The notes below the pieces were generated by a model. That model saw only the letters and a list, made by a program, of their open reading frames with translations. It was not told the origin of the DNA and did not search any database. Below are positions 25,582-34,011 of a DNA stretch of 64,000 nucleotides, in pieces; positions within the stretch are counted from its first letter, which is position 1, and each line of letters starts with the position of its first letter. A program made the translations under genes and the position numbers. This stretch comes from Halomonas sp. (GTDB taxonomy: Bacteria > Pseudomonadota > Gammaproteobacteria > Pseudomonadales > Halomonadaceae), in NCBI RefSeq assembly GCF_020832045.1, contig NZ_JAFIFK010000032.1, positions 38,600 through 102,599 on the forward strand, written 5' to 3'.

Positions 25582-25860
25582 AAAGGTAACAAAGGTAACG
25601 GGAAGCCGAAAAGTGTCGCAAGCCAATGAATTATAAAGCGTTCAAACGGGTGTCCAAAAGGTAACAAAAAGGTGATGGAAAGGTAATGCGTTACCTTTTT
25701 GAAGAGTGATTTCTCTATTTTCTAGAATCCTTTATAAACAGCAACTTATGGCGGCATTACCTTTTGCAGTACCTTTTGTTACCTTTTAAAGGTAACGCCT
25801 GACTCATTTATAATCAGTTACTTACAAGAGAAAAAAGGCTGAATTACCTCCGTTACCTTT
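25582..25860. repeat. Phased array of 11 AAAGGTAAC repeats (candidate replication origin)
   Basis: Copies of AAAGGTAAC or a one- or two-base variant start at 25582, 25591, 25657, 25668, 25679 and 25788 on the plus strand. On the minus strand they lie at 25690, 25756, 25768, 25778 and 25852. Within clusters the spacing is 9-12 bp, so the sites face the same side of the helix. A very AT-rich stretch (25698-25755) lies between a mainly forward and a mainly reverse cluster, like an unwinding element. Phage P4 uses similar iterons bound by its primase-helicase. A comparable enzyme is encoded at 57439. Operator or integrase-site functions are alternatives. Confidence 0.6.
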
Positions 25861-26029
25861 TTCCCAGCACCCCCACCTTCTGAGAACCGCTCTCGCCCGC
25901 CTACTGCCTCTCCCAGAACGTCGGTTCGCACAAAATCGCAAGGAAACACATACGCTTACGCCCCCTACAGCTCCCTTGCCTCTGGCCTCGACTGCCCTGA
26001 GCTGCACGCACGAAAAAACAGCCAGGAAG

Positions 26030-26080
26030 AAAGCGCGCAGGCGGGGGGGAGGCGGCGCGGCGCTGGTGCTGATGTGGTTA
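26030..26080. other. Candidate cos region
   Basis: The G-rich block around GCGGGGGGGAGGCGGCGCGG (26041-26060) lies at the distal side of the portal-terminase operon, the position of cos in P2. P2-group cohesive ends are similar G-rich 19-mers (GGCGAGGCGGGG...). The similarity is partial and from memory, so this is only a candidate. Confidence 0.25.
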
Positions 26081-26114
26081 GGTCTGGTGGCCGGCTGGGT
26101 CGGTAGCGCAGGCA

Positions 26115-26141
26115 GAAAAAAGCCGCCCACGTTGGGCGGCT
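26115..26141 (-). terminator. Terminator downstream of the adenine methylase gene
   Basis: An 8-bp stem AGCCGCCC/GGGCGGCT (26121-26141) is followed on the minus strand by a run of six T. It ends the leftward portal-terminase-methylase transcription. Confidence 0.85.
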
Positions 26142-26163
26142 GGTGAATCCGGCGAGTGAACCT

Positions 26164-26925
26164 TCAGCAATTCGTGATAATAAGCTCACCTCGGTAACCG
26201 GTCGGTGCCAGGCCGACGGTATAGCGAATGCTGGTGGTGTGGATCGTCAGCCCTTCGAAGGCCTCACGCATCTCAGGTATGTCGTTCACGCTGATGACGA
26301 CCTGTCCCTTGGCTTTGCGAGCCAGGTCGGCCATCTCGTGATACTGCTCGAGGCCGAAGCCCGCGCCATATCCAGTTGTCCCCCAGTAGGGCGGATCCAG
26401 GTAGAAGAGCGTGCCCGGCCGGTCATAACGCCGCATGCACTCGGCCCAGTCCAGGTGCTCCACTACCGTGCGGGCCAGGCGCAGGTGCGCCGTGCTGAGA
26501 TCTTCCTCGATCCTCATCAGGTTCAAGCGCGGTGGGCTGGTGGCGGAAGTGCCGAAGGTCTGCCCTGCTACCTTGCCACCGAAAGCCAGCTTCTGCAGGT
26601 AGAAGAACCGGGCCGCGCGCTGGATGTCTGTCAGGTGTCGAGGGTCGATCTCGCGCTGGGTCAGGTACTCCTCCCGGCTTACCAGCCCCCAGCGAAACTG
26701 CCGGACAAGCTCGTCTGGGTGATGCTTGACCACGCGGTACAGGTTGACTAGTTCACCGTGAATGTCATTGATCACCTCGACCTGGCTTGGGGACTTCATG
26801 AAGAACACTGCAGCGCCACCGCAGAAGGGCTCGACGTAGGCGGTGTGCTCCTGGAACAGCGGAATGATCTGCTTGGCCAGGCGTCGCTTGCCTCCCATCC
26901 ATGGGAGAATCGGCTTATTCGTCAT
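26164..26925 (-). CDS. D12-class adenine-N6 DNA methyltransferase (Dam-like)
   Basis: 253 residues. Motif X/I are PWMGGKRRLA and YVEPFCGGAAVFF at residues 8-45, and motif IV, the catalytic DPPYWGTTGYG, is near residues 175-185, in the order of Dam/MboIIA-type enzymes. It transfers methyl from SAM to adenine. Target specificity cannot be read, but no restriction nuclease accompanies it, so it is an orphan phage methylase. Such enzymes usually protect phage DNA or mark it for packaging or replication. The start ATG 26925 lies just after a LexA-type box, so expression probably rises on SOS induction. Confidence 0.9.
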   Translation of the reverse strand: MTNKPILPWMGGKRRLAKQIIPLFQEHTAYVEPFCGGAAVFFMKSPSQVEVINDIHGELVNLYRVVKHHPDELVRQFRWGLVSREEYLTQREIDPRHLTDIQRAARFFYLQKLAFGGKVAGQTFGTSATSPPRLNLMRIEEDLSTAHLRLARTVVEHLDWAECMRRYDRPGTLFYLDPPYWGTTGYGAGFGLEQYHEMADLARKAKGQVVISVNDIPEMREAFEGLTIHTTSIRYTVGLAPTGYRGELIITNC

Positions 26926-26934
26926 CCTTGACTC

Positions 26935-26950
26935 CTGTTCATTTATACAG
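26935..26950 (-). promoter_or_regulatory. LexA-type SOS box before the methylase gene
   Basis: The minus strand reads CTGTATAAATGAACAG, a CTG-N10-CAG operator of gammaproteobacterial type, 10 bp before the methylase start. It shares CTGTAT-N6-ACAG with the boxes before umuD and int. Confidence 0.65.
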
Positions 26951-27022
26951 TTTTTGGTTACTATACTCCTGTCGCTTGGGGGCCGGGACGCTCCCTGATA
27001 TCAAGGAAGATACGAGTGACAC

Positions 27023-27043
27023 ACGCCCGGGCTACACCCGGGC
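27023..27043 (-). terminator. GC-rich hairpin after the portal gene
   Basis: CGCCCGGG-N5-CCCGGGCG lies just past the portal stop. There is no T run, so it may be a weak terminator or an mRNA 3' stabiliser rather than an intrinsic terminator. Confidence 0.45.
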
Positions 27044-27048
27044 GATTT

Positions 27049-28104
27049 CTATGCAGCTGCGTCGTTCGGCTCAGCATCCAATGTGTACGACCGGAACCTC
27101 ACGATCTCCTCGCCGACGATCTCATTGATCTCCTTCAGGCTCTCCTGGAGGGGCTCGAGCTCATTGGCTACGAAGACGCGGGCGGCCTTCTCCACATCAC
27201 CGAAGCCTGCCGAGTTGGTGGGCACGATTCCCATCAGCTGCGGTGGGATGCGGTGCCCAGCTAGCTGGTCATCCCGAGTCAGGTTCTTGATGTTCCAGAA
27301 ATCGTCCTTGGCGGCCACCTCACTGACCGGGATCACCTGTACCCCATCCTTCTTACCCTTGGGGGAGTAGAGGAATAGGTTGCGGAAATTGCCCGGGCCC
27401 TTCGAATCTTTCAGGGCCTGGCGCATGGCATCGATGTCTTTCTGGTCCTGGGCGGGGTCGTTCACGTACAGGATGAAGCCCGCGTGAGAGCCGTTCAGGT
27501 AGTAGCGCCTCCGGAACAGCGTGGCCGACTCATTGAGCCATGCACTTTGCAAGCTGCCGATGTAGTCAGGCACTCCATAGATCGACTGATCAATATCGGG
27601 CTCGAGCAAGTGCAGTACCCTGCCCCGTGGCAGCTCGGTGCGCTCGATGTAGTTGGGTACCCACCAGTAGCGATCGGCTGCGACTCCACCGCGACGCATG
27701 TACTTGGCACGCAGATGACGAAACGGCAGCCGGCGGCCCAGGCGTCCACGCACTTCCTCAAGGTAGCCATTGCCGAACACAAGGTAGTCGAGTGCCAGAC
27801 CGCTGAGCACTTGCCTGCTCAAGAGGGGGTGGGGTTCGAACGCTCTGAGCAGAATGTTGCGCTTCACCTGCATCGCCGAGCCGTGGTGCGCCGTGGCCCG
27901 GTAGCTCTTCGCCAGGATCGAGAGAGGGATCGGCGGCTCGTACCATTCGTCCGGCGTAAGCCAGACCCCCTCGTACCAGATGTCACGCATCGACGTGACC
28001 GGCTCCGGATCGCCGAAGCTGAAGGCCTCCATCCGGCTCGCGCCGCCCTCGCTGGTATAGGCCGGCACGCGAATGCGCGGCTTGCTTGCCTTGGTCTCGC
28101 TCAT
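27049..28104 (-). CDS. Q: Portal protein (P2 gpQ family)
   Basis: 351 residues of the PBSX/P2-type portal family. Recognisable blocks are SILAKSYRATAHHGSAMQVKRN, LDYLVFGNGYLEEVRGRLGR, SIYGVPDYIGSLQSAWLNESATLFRRRYYLNGSHAG and AGHRIPPQLMGIVP. Twelve copies form the head vertex ring through which DNA enters. The gene overlaps the terminase gene by ATGA and is read leftwards, as in P2, where Q and P diverge from the O-N-M-L genes. Confidence 0.94.
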   Translation of the reverse strand: MSETKASKPRIRVPAYTSEGGASRMEAFSFGDPEPVTSMRDIWYEGVWLTPDEWYEPPIPLSILAKSYRATAHHGSAMQVKRNILLRAFEPHPLLSRQVLSGLALDYLVFGNGYLEEVRGRLGRRLPFRHLRAKYMRRGGVAADRYWWVPNYIERTELPRGRVLHLLEPDIDQSIYGVPDYIGSLQSAWLNESATLFRRRYYLNGSHAGFILYVNDPAQDQKDIDAMRQALKDSKGPGNFRNLFLYSPKGKKDGVQVIPVSEVAAKDDFWNIKNLTRDDQLAGHRIPPQLMGIVPTNSAGFGDVEKAARVFVANELEPLQESLKEINEIVGEEIVRFRSYTLDAEPNDAAA

Positions 28105-29876
28105 TCGTAGATCTCCATCATGGAGCCCGCGCCCTCTTCGGTCGGGCCGTCGATCGGTTCATTGTGCAGTGCGTGCATGGTGGCCCAGGCCAGGTCGGCA
28201 TGACCGGTCGCCTTGCTACGCCCGCTGTTGTAGGTGTATTGACGCCCGCTGGCGGTGAGTTCGCGCTTGATTGCCATGAACGACTGAGCGAGGTCCGACC
28301 AGCCTGCATCGAACTCGAGTCGTCCCTTGCGCATGATTTGCTGGGCCTGCATGACCAGCATGCCCTTTACCGCTGGGTCGTAGCGGAAGCGCACCAGTGT
28401 GGGGAACCATTTCTCCACGTGCTCGGCCACCGCCTCGCCCAGCCCGGTGACATCAATGCCGATATGCTCAATGCGGTACTTCTCCTGGAACGACTTGATG
28501 AATGCCGCCTGGGCCTCGTAGTCCTCGCCCTTCAAGCGGTGGCGCTCGAGCAGCCGGTGCTTCTCGTCCTTGGTGCGTGCCGGCAGCACCACGACAAGGC
28601 CGGCGCCGTCGCCATCCTCCCCGGTACCGGTGGGGTCGTAGCCGATCCACACGCCGCGGTCGCCCACCGGGCGGGGTGCAAATGGACGGTAGTCGTCCCA
28701 CTCTTCCCAGCTGTCGACCATGCAGGGGTGTACGAGCGCGAGCGGGAAAGCGCTCTGGCTGTCGTCGACAAACTGGCACATCAGCAGATTGTTGAACTCG
28801 TCGACGCTGTACTCGAGGCGCAGCTGCTCCAGGTCGAACAGGTCACAGCCGCCCGCAATCGCGTCCTCGACGGTGACGATTTGCCGCCACTGGCCGTCTG
28901 GGCAGAGCCGTCCAGCGGACAGCGCCGCATGGCTCACATCGAACTCGACACGTTCGGCTTTCGGCCTGCGGGCGTTAAACAGCTCGCCGGACCAGAACGG
29001 GTAGGCCTCGTGGCACAAGGAGCTCGGTGTGCTGAAATACGTCTGGCGCCATTTCTTGTGCATGGCCATGCCCGACGTGACCTTGCGGAATTCCTGGAAG
29101 CGGTGAATCCAGAAGAACTCGTCCAAGTACACATCGCCGTGGTAGCCCTGGGCTGTCTTCGAATTGGTGCCCAGAAAGTGCAGCTCGGCGCCGTTGTCGA
29201 GGATGATCGGGTCGCCTTTCAGGTCGACGTCGCAGATCTCCTTGACGAACTGGACGATGTAGCTGCGGAAGATGTGGGCCTGCGCCTTACTCGCCGACAG
29301 GAATATCTTGTTGCGGCCGTGCTCGAAGGCATCGACGATCGCCTCACGCGCGAAGAAGAACGTCGCGCCGATCTGTCGGCTCTTGAGAATGTTGCGGATG
29401 CGGTGCTTCTGCCCCGCCTCGTACCAACCCAATTGATACTGGAAGCTGGTCTCAAGGAATGCGGCCTTGAGCAGCTCGACTTGCTCCTCGTCCAGGGCGT
29501 TGCGTCGCTGCTTGCGCCTCGGCGCTTCGTTCCGCGCGTGGATGTTCGGGTTCAGATCCGACTCGCGTCCCGTCTCCTGGTACCGGTGCACCCGGGCCAG
29601 CCGTTCGATCTGCCGTCCTAGTAAGTCAATCTCCTTGAAATCCCGCCCTTCCTTCTCCGGTTTGGCGATCAGCTGGACCAGGCGCGCCTCCAACGCACCC
29701 TCCACCCGTTCGAGCGGCGTGGCCTCCTCCCACTTGTCGCGACGCTTCCAGCTGTGGAGCGTATCTGCCTTTTCTCCCAGGAACTCGGCAATACGCGCAA
29801 CGCGCCACCCCTGCCAGTAGAGATGGCGGGCAGTGATGCGCGGCGAATCGAGAGTATCGGGGGGCAGTGTCGTCAT
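28101..29876 (-). CDS. P: Terminase large subunit (P2 gpP family)
   Basis: 591 residues. The N-terminus has a helix-turn-helix-like segment (RHLYWQGWRVARIAEFLG). The ATPase motor has its Walker-A-like region near SRQIGATFFFAREA and a Walker-B-like VYLDEFFW. The C-terminal nuclease fold holds WIGYDPTGTGEDGDGAGLVV and HIGIDVTGLGEAVAE. It cuts cos and pumps DNA into P2-type proheads. The start ATG 29876 lies 47 bp from the late activator site that it shares with the rightward scaffold operon. Confidence 0.94.
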   Translation of the reverse strand: MTTLPPDTLDSPRITARHLYWQGWRVARIAEFLGEKADTLHSWKRRDKWEEATPLERVEGALEARLVQLIAKPEKEGRDFKEIDLLGRQIERLARVHRYQETGRESDLNPNIHARNEAPRRKQRRNALDEEQVELLKAAFLETSFQYQLGWYEAGQKHRIRNILKSRQIGATFFFAREAIVDAFEHGRNKIFLSASKAQAHIFRSYIVQFVKEICDVDLKGDPIILDNGAELHFLGTNSKTAQGYHGDVYLDEFFWIHRFQEFRKVTSGMAMHKKWRQTYFSTPSSLCHEAYPFWSGELFNARRPKAERVEFDVSHAALSAGRLCPDGQWRQIVTVEDAIAGGCDLFDLEQLRLEYSVDEFNNLLMCQFVDDSQSAFPLALVHPCMVDSWEEWDDYRPFAPRPVGDRGVWIGYDPTGTGEDGDGAGLVVVLPARTKDEKHRLLERHRLKGEDYEAQAAFIKSFQEKYRIEHIGIDVTGLGEAVAEHVEKWFPTLVRFRYDPAVKGMLVMQAQQIMRKGRLEFDAGWSDLAQSFMAIKRELTASGRQYTYNSGRSKATGHADLAWATMHALHNEPIDGPTEEGAGSMMEIYE

Positions 29877-29922
29877 GCGGCCAGCGTACCCGCGCGCGTG
29901 AGCGCCTTATCGGCATGGACCA

Positions 29923-29942
29923 TGTACCGGGGGAGCCGTACA
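29923..29942. promoter_or_regulatory. Ogr-type activator site between P and O (divergent late promoters)
   Basis: TGTACCGGGGGAGCCGTACA fits the TGTACC-N8-SGTACA pattern found also before V and FI. It sits 47 bp from the P start and 96 bp from the O start. P2 drives both operons from here with Ogr bound at TGT-N12-ACA. The spacing here is two bases longer. Confidence 0.7.
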
Positions 29943-30037
29943 CGCCCGGCGGATTGAGCCCAACGCAGCGCACGCGGAACCTGACCGCACATGACCGTAA
30001 AACACTACTGCCGACCGAAAACAGCCGAGGGCACCCC

Positions 30038-30853
30038 ATGAAATGGTTCCGCGTTGCGACCCAGGGCGCTACGACAGATGGCCGCGAGATCTCACGCGAG
30101 TGGATCCAGCAGATGGCCGCCAACTACGACCCGAAAAAGTACGGCGCACGCGTGTGGATGGAACACATCCGCGGTATCCGTGCCGATAGCGATTTCGGCG
30201 CCTTGGGCGACGTCGTCGCCGCCAAGGCCGAGGAAGTCGAGGACGGCAAGCTTGCGTTGTTCGTGCAGCTCGACCCGACCTCTCGCCTCAAGGAAATCAA
30301 CGGCCAGCGGCAGAAGGTTTACACCTCCATTGAGGTCAACCCCAAGTTCGCCGACACCGGCGAGGCCTACCTCGAAGGCTTGGCAGTTACCGACTCCCCC
30401 GCCTCGCTCGGTACCGAGATGCTCAAGTTCTCTGCGCAGCAGGGCGACAAGAGCCCGCTCGCCGCTCGCAAGCGCAACCCCGGAAACCTGTTCTCCGAGG
30501 CCGTCGAGGTTGATCTCGATTTCTCTGACGAGAACCCCGCCAACGATGGCCCAAGCCTGGCCGAGCGGGTGAAAGCGCTATTCAAACGTCATGACGCCAA
30601 GACCAAGGAGGGCTTCGCCGCTTTCCGCACCGAACTGGAAGAGACACTCGGCGTCTTCGTGCAGCGCTACACCGCTCTTTCAGACGATCTCGCCGGCCGA
30701 CCGACGGCCGTGGCTTTCAGCGAGCTGCAGGTTGCGCACGACGAGCTGAAGCGACGCTTCGACGAGCTCTACAACCAGCTCGACCGCACACCCGACACCC
30801 CGCCCCGCACGCCGGCCACCGGTGGCGACAGCGCACAACTGACTGACTGCTGA
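30038..30853 (+). CDS. O: Capsid scaffolding protein / protease (P2 gpO family)
   Basis: 271 residues from ATG 30038. The N-terminal half is the gpO serine-protease-like domain (WFRVATQGATTDGREISREWIQQMAANYDPKKYGARVWMEHIRG, LEGLAVTDSPASLGTEML). A helical C-terminus (about 190-255) is the scaffold. It shapes the prohead and cleaves itself and the capsid and portal proteins. It is the first gene of the rightward head operon, 96 bp after the late activator site. Confidence 0.93.
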   Translation: MKWFRVATQGATTDGREISREWIQQMAANYDPKKYGARVWMEHIRGIRADSDFGALGDVVAAKAEEVEDGKLALFVQLDPTSRLKEINGQRQKVYTSIEVNPKFADTGEAYLEGLAVTDSPASLGTEMLKFSAQQGDKSPLAARKRNPGNLFSEAVEVDLDFSDENPANDGPSLAERVKALFKRHDAKTKEGFAAFRTELEETLGVFVQRYTALSDDLAGRPTAVAFSELQVAHDELKRRFDELYNQLDRTPDTPPRTPATGGDSAQLTDC

Positions 30854-30862
30854 GGAACCCCG

Positions 30863-31888
30863 ATGCGCAACGATACCCGTAAGGCCTTCAACCAACTGCG
30901 AGACCGCATCGCTCAGCTCTCAGGTGTCGAGAGCGCGGTTGAGCAGTTCAACGTCTCGCCGAGCGTGCAGCAGACCCTGGAATCGAAGATTCAAGAATCC
31001 AGCGAGTTCCTGGGCCGGATCAACATCGTCGGCGTCGACGAGCTCAAGGGCCAGAAGATCGGCCTTGGCGTCACCGGCCCCATCGCCGGTCGCACCGACG
31101 TGACTCAGAAGGACCGCACGCCGCGCGACGTAACCGACCTCACCGACACCACCTACGAGTGCGTGTCGACCGAGTTCGACACCTACATCACCTGGGCGCA
31201 GCTCGACGCCTGGAGCCGCTTTTCGGATTTCCAGCAGCGCGTGCGCAACGCTATCGTTCGCCAGCAGGCGCTCGATCGCATCATGGTGGGCTTCAATGGC
31301 ACCTCGGCCGCCACCGAGACCAACCGTGTCGCTAACCCGATGCTCCAGGACGTCAACAAGGGCTGGCTGCAGCACTATCGTGACAACGCCCCCGCGCGGG
31401 TGCTCAGTGAGGGTGCCAACACCGGAGAGGTACGGGTCGGCCCTGGTGGCGATTACGAAAACCTCGACGCCCTGGTCTACGACGCCGTCAACGAAATGAT
31501 CGACCCCTGGCACCGCGAGTCCACCGAGCTGGCGTCGATCCTTGGCAGGAAGCTGCTGGCGGATAAGTACTTCCCGCTGATCAACCAGAACCATGCGCCC
31601 ACCGAACAGCGCGCGCTGGACATGATCGTCAGCCAAAAGCGGGTTGGCGGACAGCAGGCGGTCCGCGTGCCCTTCGTACCCGATGGCAGCCTGTTCATCA
31701 CCAGCCCGCAGAACCTGTCGCTTTACTGGCAGCTTGGCTCTCGTCGCCGTCACATCCTAGACAACCCCAAGCGCAACCGGGTCGAGAACTACGAGAGTTC
31801 GAACGACGCCTACGTTGTCGAGGATTACGGCTTCGGCTGCCTGGTCGAGAACATCGTCTTCGGTGACTGGACCGGCGGCGGCGAATAA
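30863..31888 (+). CDS. N: Major capsid protein (P2 gpN family)
   Basis: 341 residues with the P2 gpN pattern: N-terminal delta-like helix (FNQLRDRIAQLSGV), SEFLGRINIVGVDELKGQKIGLGVTG, DAWSRFSDFQQRVRNAIVRQQALDRIMVGFNG, NVDKGWLQ-type segment, and EDYGFGCLVENIVF at the end. The length equals P2 gpN (357) closely. It forms the icosahedral shell and is processed by gpO. A good ribosome site (TGAGGAACCCCG) precedes the start. Confidence 0.95.
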   Translation: MRNDTRKAFNQLRDRIAQLSGVESAVEQFNVSPSVQQTLESKIQESSEFLGRINIVGVDELKGQKIGLGVTGPIAGRTDVTQKDRTPRDVTDLTDTTYECVSTEFDTYITWAQLDAWSRFSDFQQRVRNAIVRQQALDRIMVGFNGTSAATETNRVANPMLQDVNKGWLQHYRDNAPARVLSEGANTGEVRVGPGGDYENLDALVYDAVNEMIDPWHRESTELASILGRKLLADKYFPLINQNHAPTEQRALDMIVSQKRVGGQQAVRVPFVPDGSLFITSPQNLSLYWQLGSRRRHILDNPKRNRVENYESSNDAYVVEDYGFGCLVENIVFGDWTGGGE

Positions 31889-31899
31889 GGAGGGAGACC

Positions 31900-32586
31900 A
31901 TGACCAGCCCCGCCCGCAAGCACTTCCAGCGAGTCTCCGCCGCGAAAGCGGCGGGTACCGCCGAACCCGCCCGCCCCCAGACCGGCGACCAGTACGAGCT
32001 GCACGCCGCCGCGCTGTGGGAAGCCCGCCGCACGCTCAAGGACATCAAGTCCGTCCAGGCCAAGATCGCGAAGAAGCGCGAGCTGCTGCCCGAGTTCGAC
32101 GACTACGTCGCCGGCGTACTCGAAAGCGGCAACGGCGCCCAGGACGACGTGCTGATGACCGTTCTGGTGTGGTGCATCGACATCGGCGACCTCAATGGCG
32201 CCTTGGACATTGCCGAGTACGCCATGCGCCACAACCTGAAGACGCCCGATCGCTACGAGCGCGACACCCCCAGCTTGATCGCCGAGGAGATCGCCGAGCA
32301 GGCCCTGCGCATGCTCACCGAGGAGAACGCCGACACGCATGCAATTGCGAGCATCCTCGGGCGCACAGCAGAGATCGTCGCCGACCACGACATGCACGAT
32401 GAGATCCGCGCCAAGCTGCACAAGGCGCTGGGTTATGCCCTCCGCCAGGATGGCAGCCCGGATATGGCTCTCGAACATCTCCAGCACGCCCTCTCACTCA
32501 ATGACCGCGTGGGCGTGAAGAAGGACATCGAAAAGCTTGAACGCGAGCTGAAGAACGCGGCCCCGGGCGACACCGCCCAGGGCTGA
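31900..32586 (+). CDS. M: Terminase small subunit (P2 gpM family)
   Basis: 228 residues, gpM pattern: SPARKHFQRVSAAKAA at the start, then LPEFDDYVAGVLESGNGAQDDVLMTVLVWCIDIGDLNGALDIAEYAMRHNLKTPDRYERDTPSLIAEEIAEQ. It binds the cos region and directs the large subunit. It follows the capsid gene by 11 bp with GGAGGGAG before the start. Confidence 0.93.
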   Translation: MTSPARKHFQRVSAAKAAGTAEPARPQTGDQYELHAAALWEARRTLKDIKSVQAKIAKKRELLPEFDDYVAGVLESGNGAQDDVLMTVLVWCIDIGDLNGALDIAEYAMRHNLKTPDRYERDTPSLIAEEIAEQALRMLTEENADTHAIASILGRTAEIVADHDMHDEIRAKLHKALGYALRQDGSPDMALEHLQHALSLNDRVGVKKDIEKLERELKNAAPGDTAQG

Positions 32587-32687
32587 CCCCGAGTCGCCCG
32601 CCGACGCCAAGGGGGCGCCGGAGGAGAGCGGGCTGCGGCCCCATCTCGTTGATTCCGGCCCACCCCCTTCTTACATGAGTCGCCGCC

Positions 32688-33158
32688 ATGTCGCTGATCG
32701 CCGCCGGTACCGGCAACACTGAAACGCCCCTCGAGGAGCTGGCCAACAACGGCTTCTGGCCAGCGGTATCGCCGTCCGATTTCCGCGACGTGCAGCGCCT
32801 CGATGGCACCGTGACAGCCCCGCGGCTGACCCACGCCCTGCGCACCGCCATGGCCGACGTCAACCGCCTGCTCGCCGACTACCAGGCCGAGCAGCAGGCC
32901 GCCGGCATCGCCAGCGCCGAGGAGATTCCTCTCGAGCCCTGGCAGATCGAAGGCCACCACGTCCAGCTCTACCGCCGCGCCGTCTACAGCCAGGCCCACG
33001 CCGAGCTGCTCGAGCGCTACCGCGACCACTCCGCCACCGGGGACGGCGACGAGCGCGGAGAGGCCAAGGCGACTGCCGCCGACGATGTGCGTGCCGACGC
33101 CCGCTGGGCCATCGCCGAACTCACCGGCCGCACACACAGCACGGTGGAGCTGATCTGA
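32688..33158 (+). CDS. L: Head completion protein (P2 gpL family)
   Basis: 156 residues. The typical start SLIAAGTGNTETPLEELANNGFWPAVSPSDFRDVQRLDGTVT and the helix DVNRLLADYQAEQQAAGI match gpL, which closes the head-tail junction. The last base overlaps the start of gene X. The 100 bp before it (32587-32687) hold no gene. Confidence 0.92.
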   Translation: MSLIAAGTGNTETPLEELANNGFWPAVSPSDFRDVQRLDGTVTAPRLTHALRTAMADVNRLLADYQAEQQAAGIASAEEIPLEPWQIEGHHVQLYRRAVYSQAHAELLERYRDHSATGDGDERGEAKATAADDVRADARWAIAELTGRTHSTVELI

Positions 33159-33367
33159 TGCAGACGGTTCGCGCCCACCAGGGCGAGACACTGGACGCCC
33201 TCTGCCACCGCGTGCTGGGCGCCACGGCCGCCGTCACCGAACAAGTACTGCAGCTCAACCCAGGCCTTGCCGAACTCGGCCCGGTCCTGCCCGAGGGCAC
33301 CCCGGTCAAGCTGCCCGAGGCCCCGCCACAGCCAGAGCGGCGCGACGTCATCCAGCTCTGGACATAA
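33158..33367 (+). CDS. X: Tail protein X (P2 gpX family, LysM-like)
   Basis: 69 residues: RAHQGETLDALCHRVLG, VLQLNPGLAELGPVLPEGTPVKLPE. This is the short LysM-type fold of P2 gpX, needed for tail assembly. ATG 33158 overlaps the L stop (TGATG). Confidence 0.92.
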   Translation: MQTVRAHQGETLDALCHRVLGATAAVTEQVLQLNPGLAELGPVLPEGTPVKLPEAPPQPERRDVIQLWT

Positions 33368-33395
33368 CGACACGACGCAATACGCAGAGGACCTC

Positions 33396-33740
33396 ATGGC
33401 CGAACCCAGCACTACCACCGCCGCCGGTACCGCCACGCTCACCGCCGTGGTGATCGGCATGCTGCCGGGCATAGACGCCAATGCCGTCATTGGCGCGTTC
33501 TGCGGCGCGAGCCTGTTCGTGATCAGCGCAAAGGATCTCGGGCTGTTCGAGCGTCTCGCCTACCTCGCCATCTCGTTCTGGATCGGCTACCTGGGCGGCC
33601 CGACGATGCTCGGCAGCCTCATCGACCACAGCGCCGTGGCGGCATTCGTCGCTGCCGCGGTGACCATCACCGCCGGGCTGAGAGTCATCGAGGGCGTCAA
33701 GACCCTCGACCTCAAAGCGTGGCTAGGAGGCAAGAAGTGA
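33396..33740 (+). CDS. Phage holin, first small membrane protein
   Basis: 114 residues with three hydrophobic segments (about 10-40, 48-66 and 74-97) and a basic tail (KAWLGGKK). The position between gpX and the endolysin equals that of gene Y in P2. It probably forms holes in the inner membrane to release or activate the endolysin. Family-level recognition is from topology and position. Confidence 0.8.
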   Translation: MAEPSTTTAAGTATLTAVVIGMLPGIDANAVIGAFCGASLFVISAKDLGLFERLAYLAISFWIGYLGGPTMLGSLIDHSAVAAFVAAAVTITAGLRVIEGVKTLDLKAWLGGKK

Positions 33741-34009
33741 GCATCGCCGAGCTGGTGACCGTGATAGCTGCCCTGGTGATCATCGCCCGCATCCTCACCT
33801 TCCGGCGCAACGGCAGCCGTTACCGACCAGGCGTTTCCCTGATCGCCTGGCTCGCCGTGGCCGCCTGCACCTGGATTGCCGTCAGGATCATCGCCGCCGG
33901 CGAACCGGAGGCCTGGTGGCTCGCCCTGCTGCTGGCCGGCACCGCCGCCCTGGTGCTACGCGCCGGAGGCAACCTCGCCCATCTGTTCAGCACCCGCCGG
34001 AGGCAATGA
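33737..34009 (+). CDS. Second holin-like small membrane protein
   Basis: 90 residues from GTG 33737, overlapping the preceding stop. Three hydrophobic helices (about 3-20, 32-52 and 58-76) end in a basic tail (LFSTRRRQ). Many P2-like phages carry a second membrane protein here (antiholin or holin). Which of the two is the pore former cannot be decided from sequence. Confidence 0.75.
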   Translation: MSIAELVTVIAALVIIARILTFRRNGSRYRPGVSLIAWLAVAACTWIAVRIIAAGEPEAWWLALLLAGTAALVLRAGGNLAHLFSTRRRQ

Positions 34010-34011
34010 TC

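Noticed and set aside
25582-25860. Reading the AAAGGTAAC array as integrase arm sites
   Set aside because: A separate repeat (RTTCCCA) flanks both cores at proper distance, while this array occurs on one side only and lies 176 bp or more from the core.
25822-26130. A 102-codon minus-strand frame between the repeat array and the methylase
   Set aside because: It runs through the terminator and the candidate cos region, has an Arg/Pro-biased composition and no family likeness.
28086-29621. A 511-codon open frame on the plus strand opposite the terminase gene
   Set aside because: It is a shadow of the GC-rich terminase gene: no ribosome site, composition follows the third-codon bias of the true gene, no recognisable domain.
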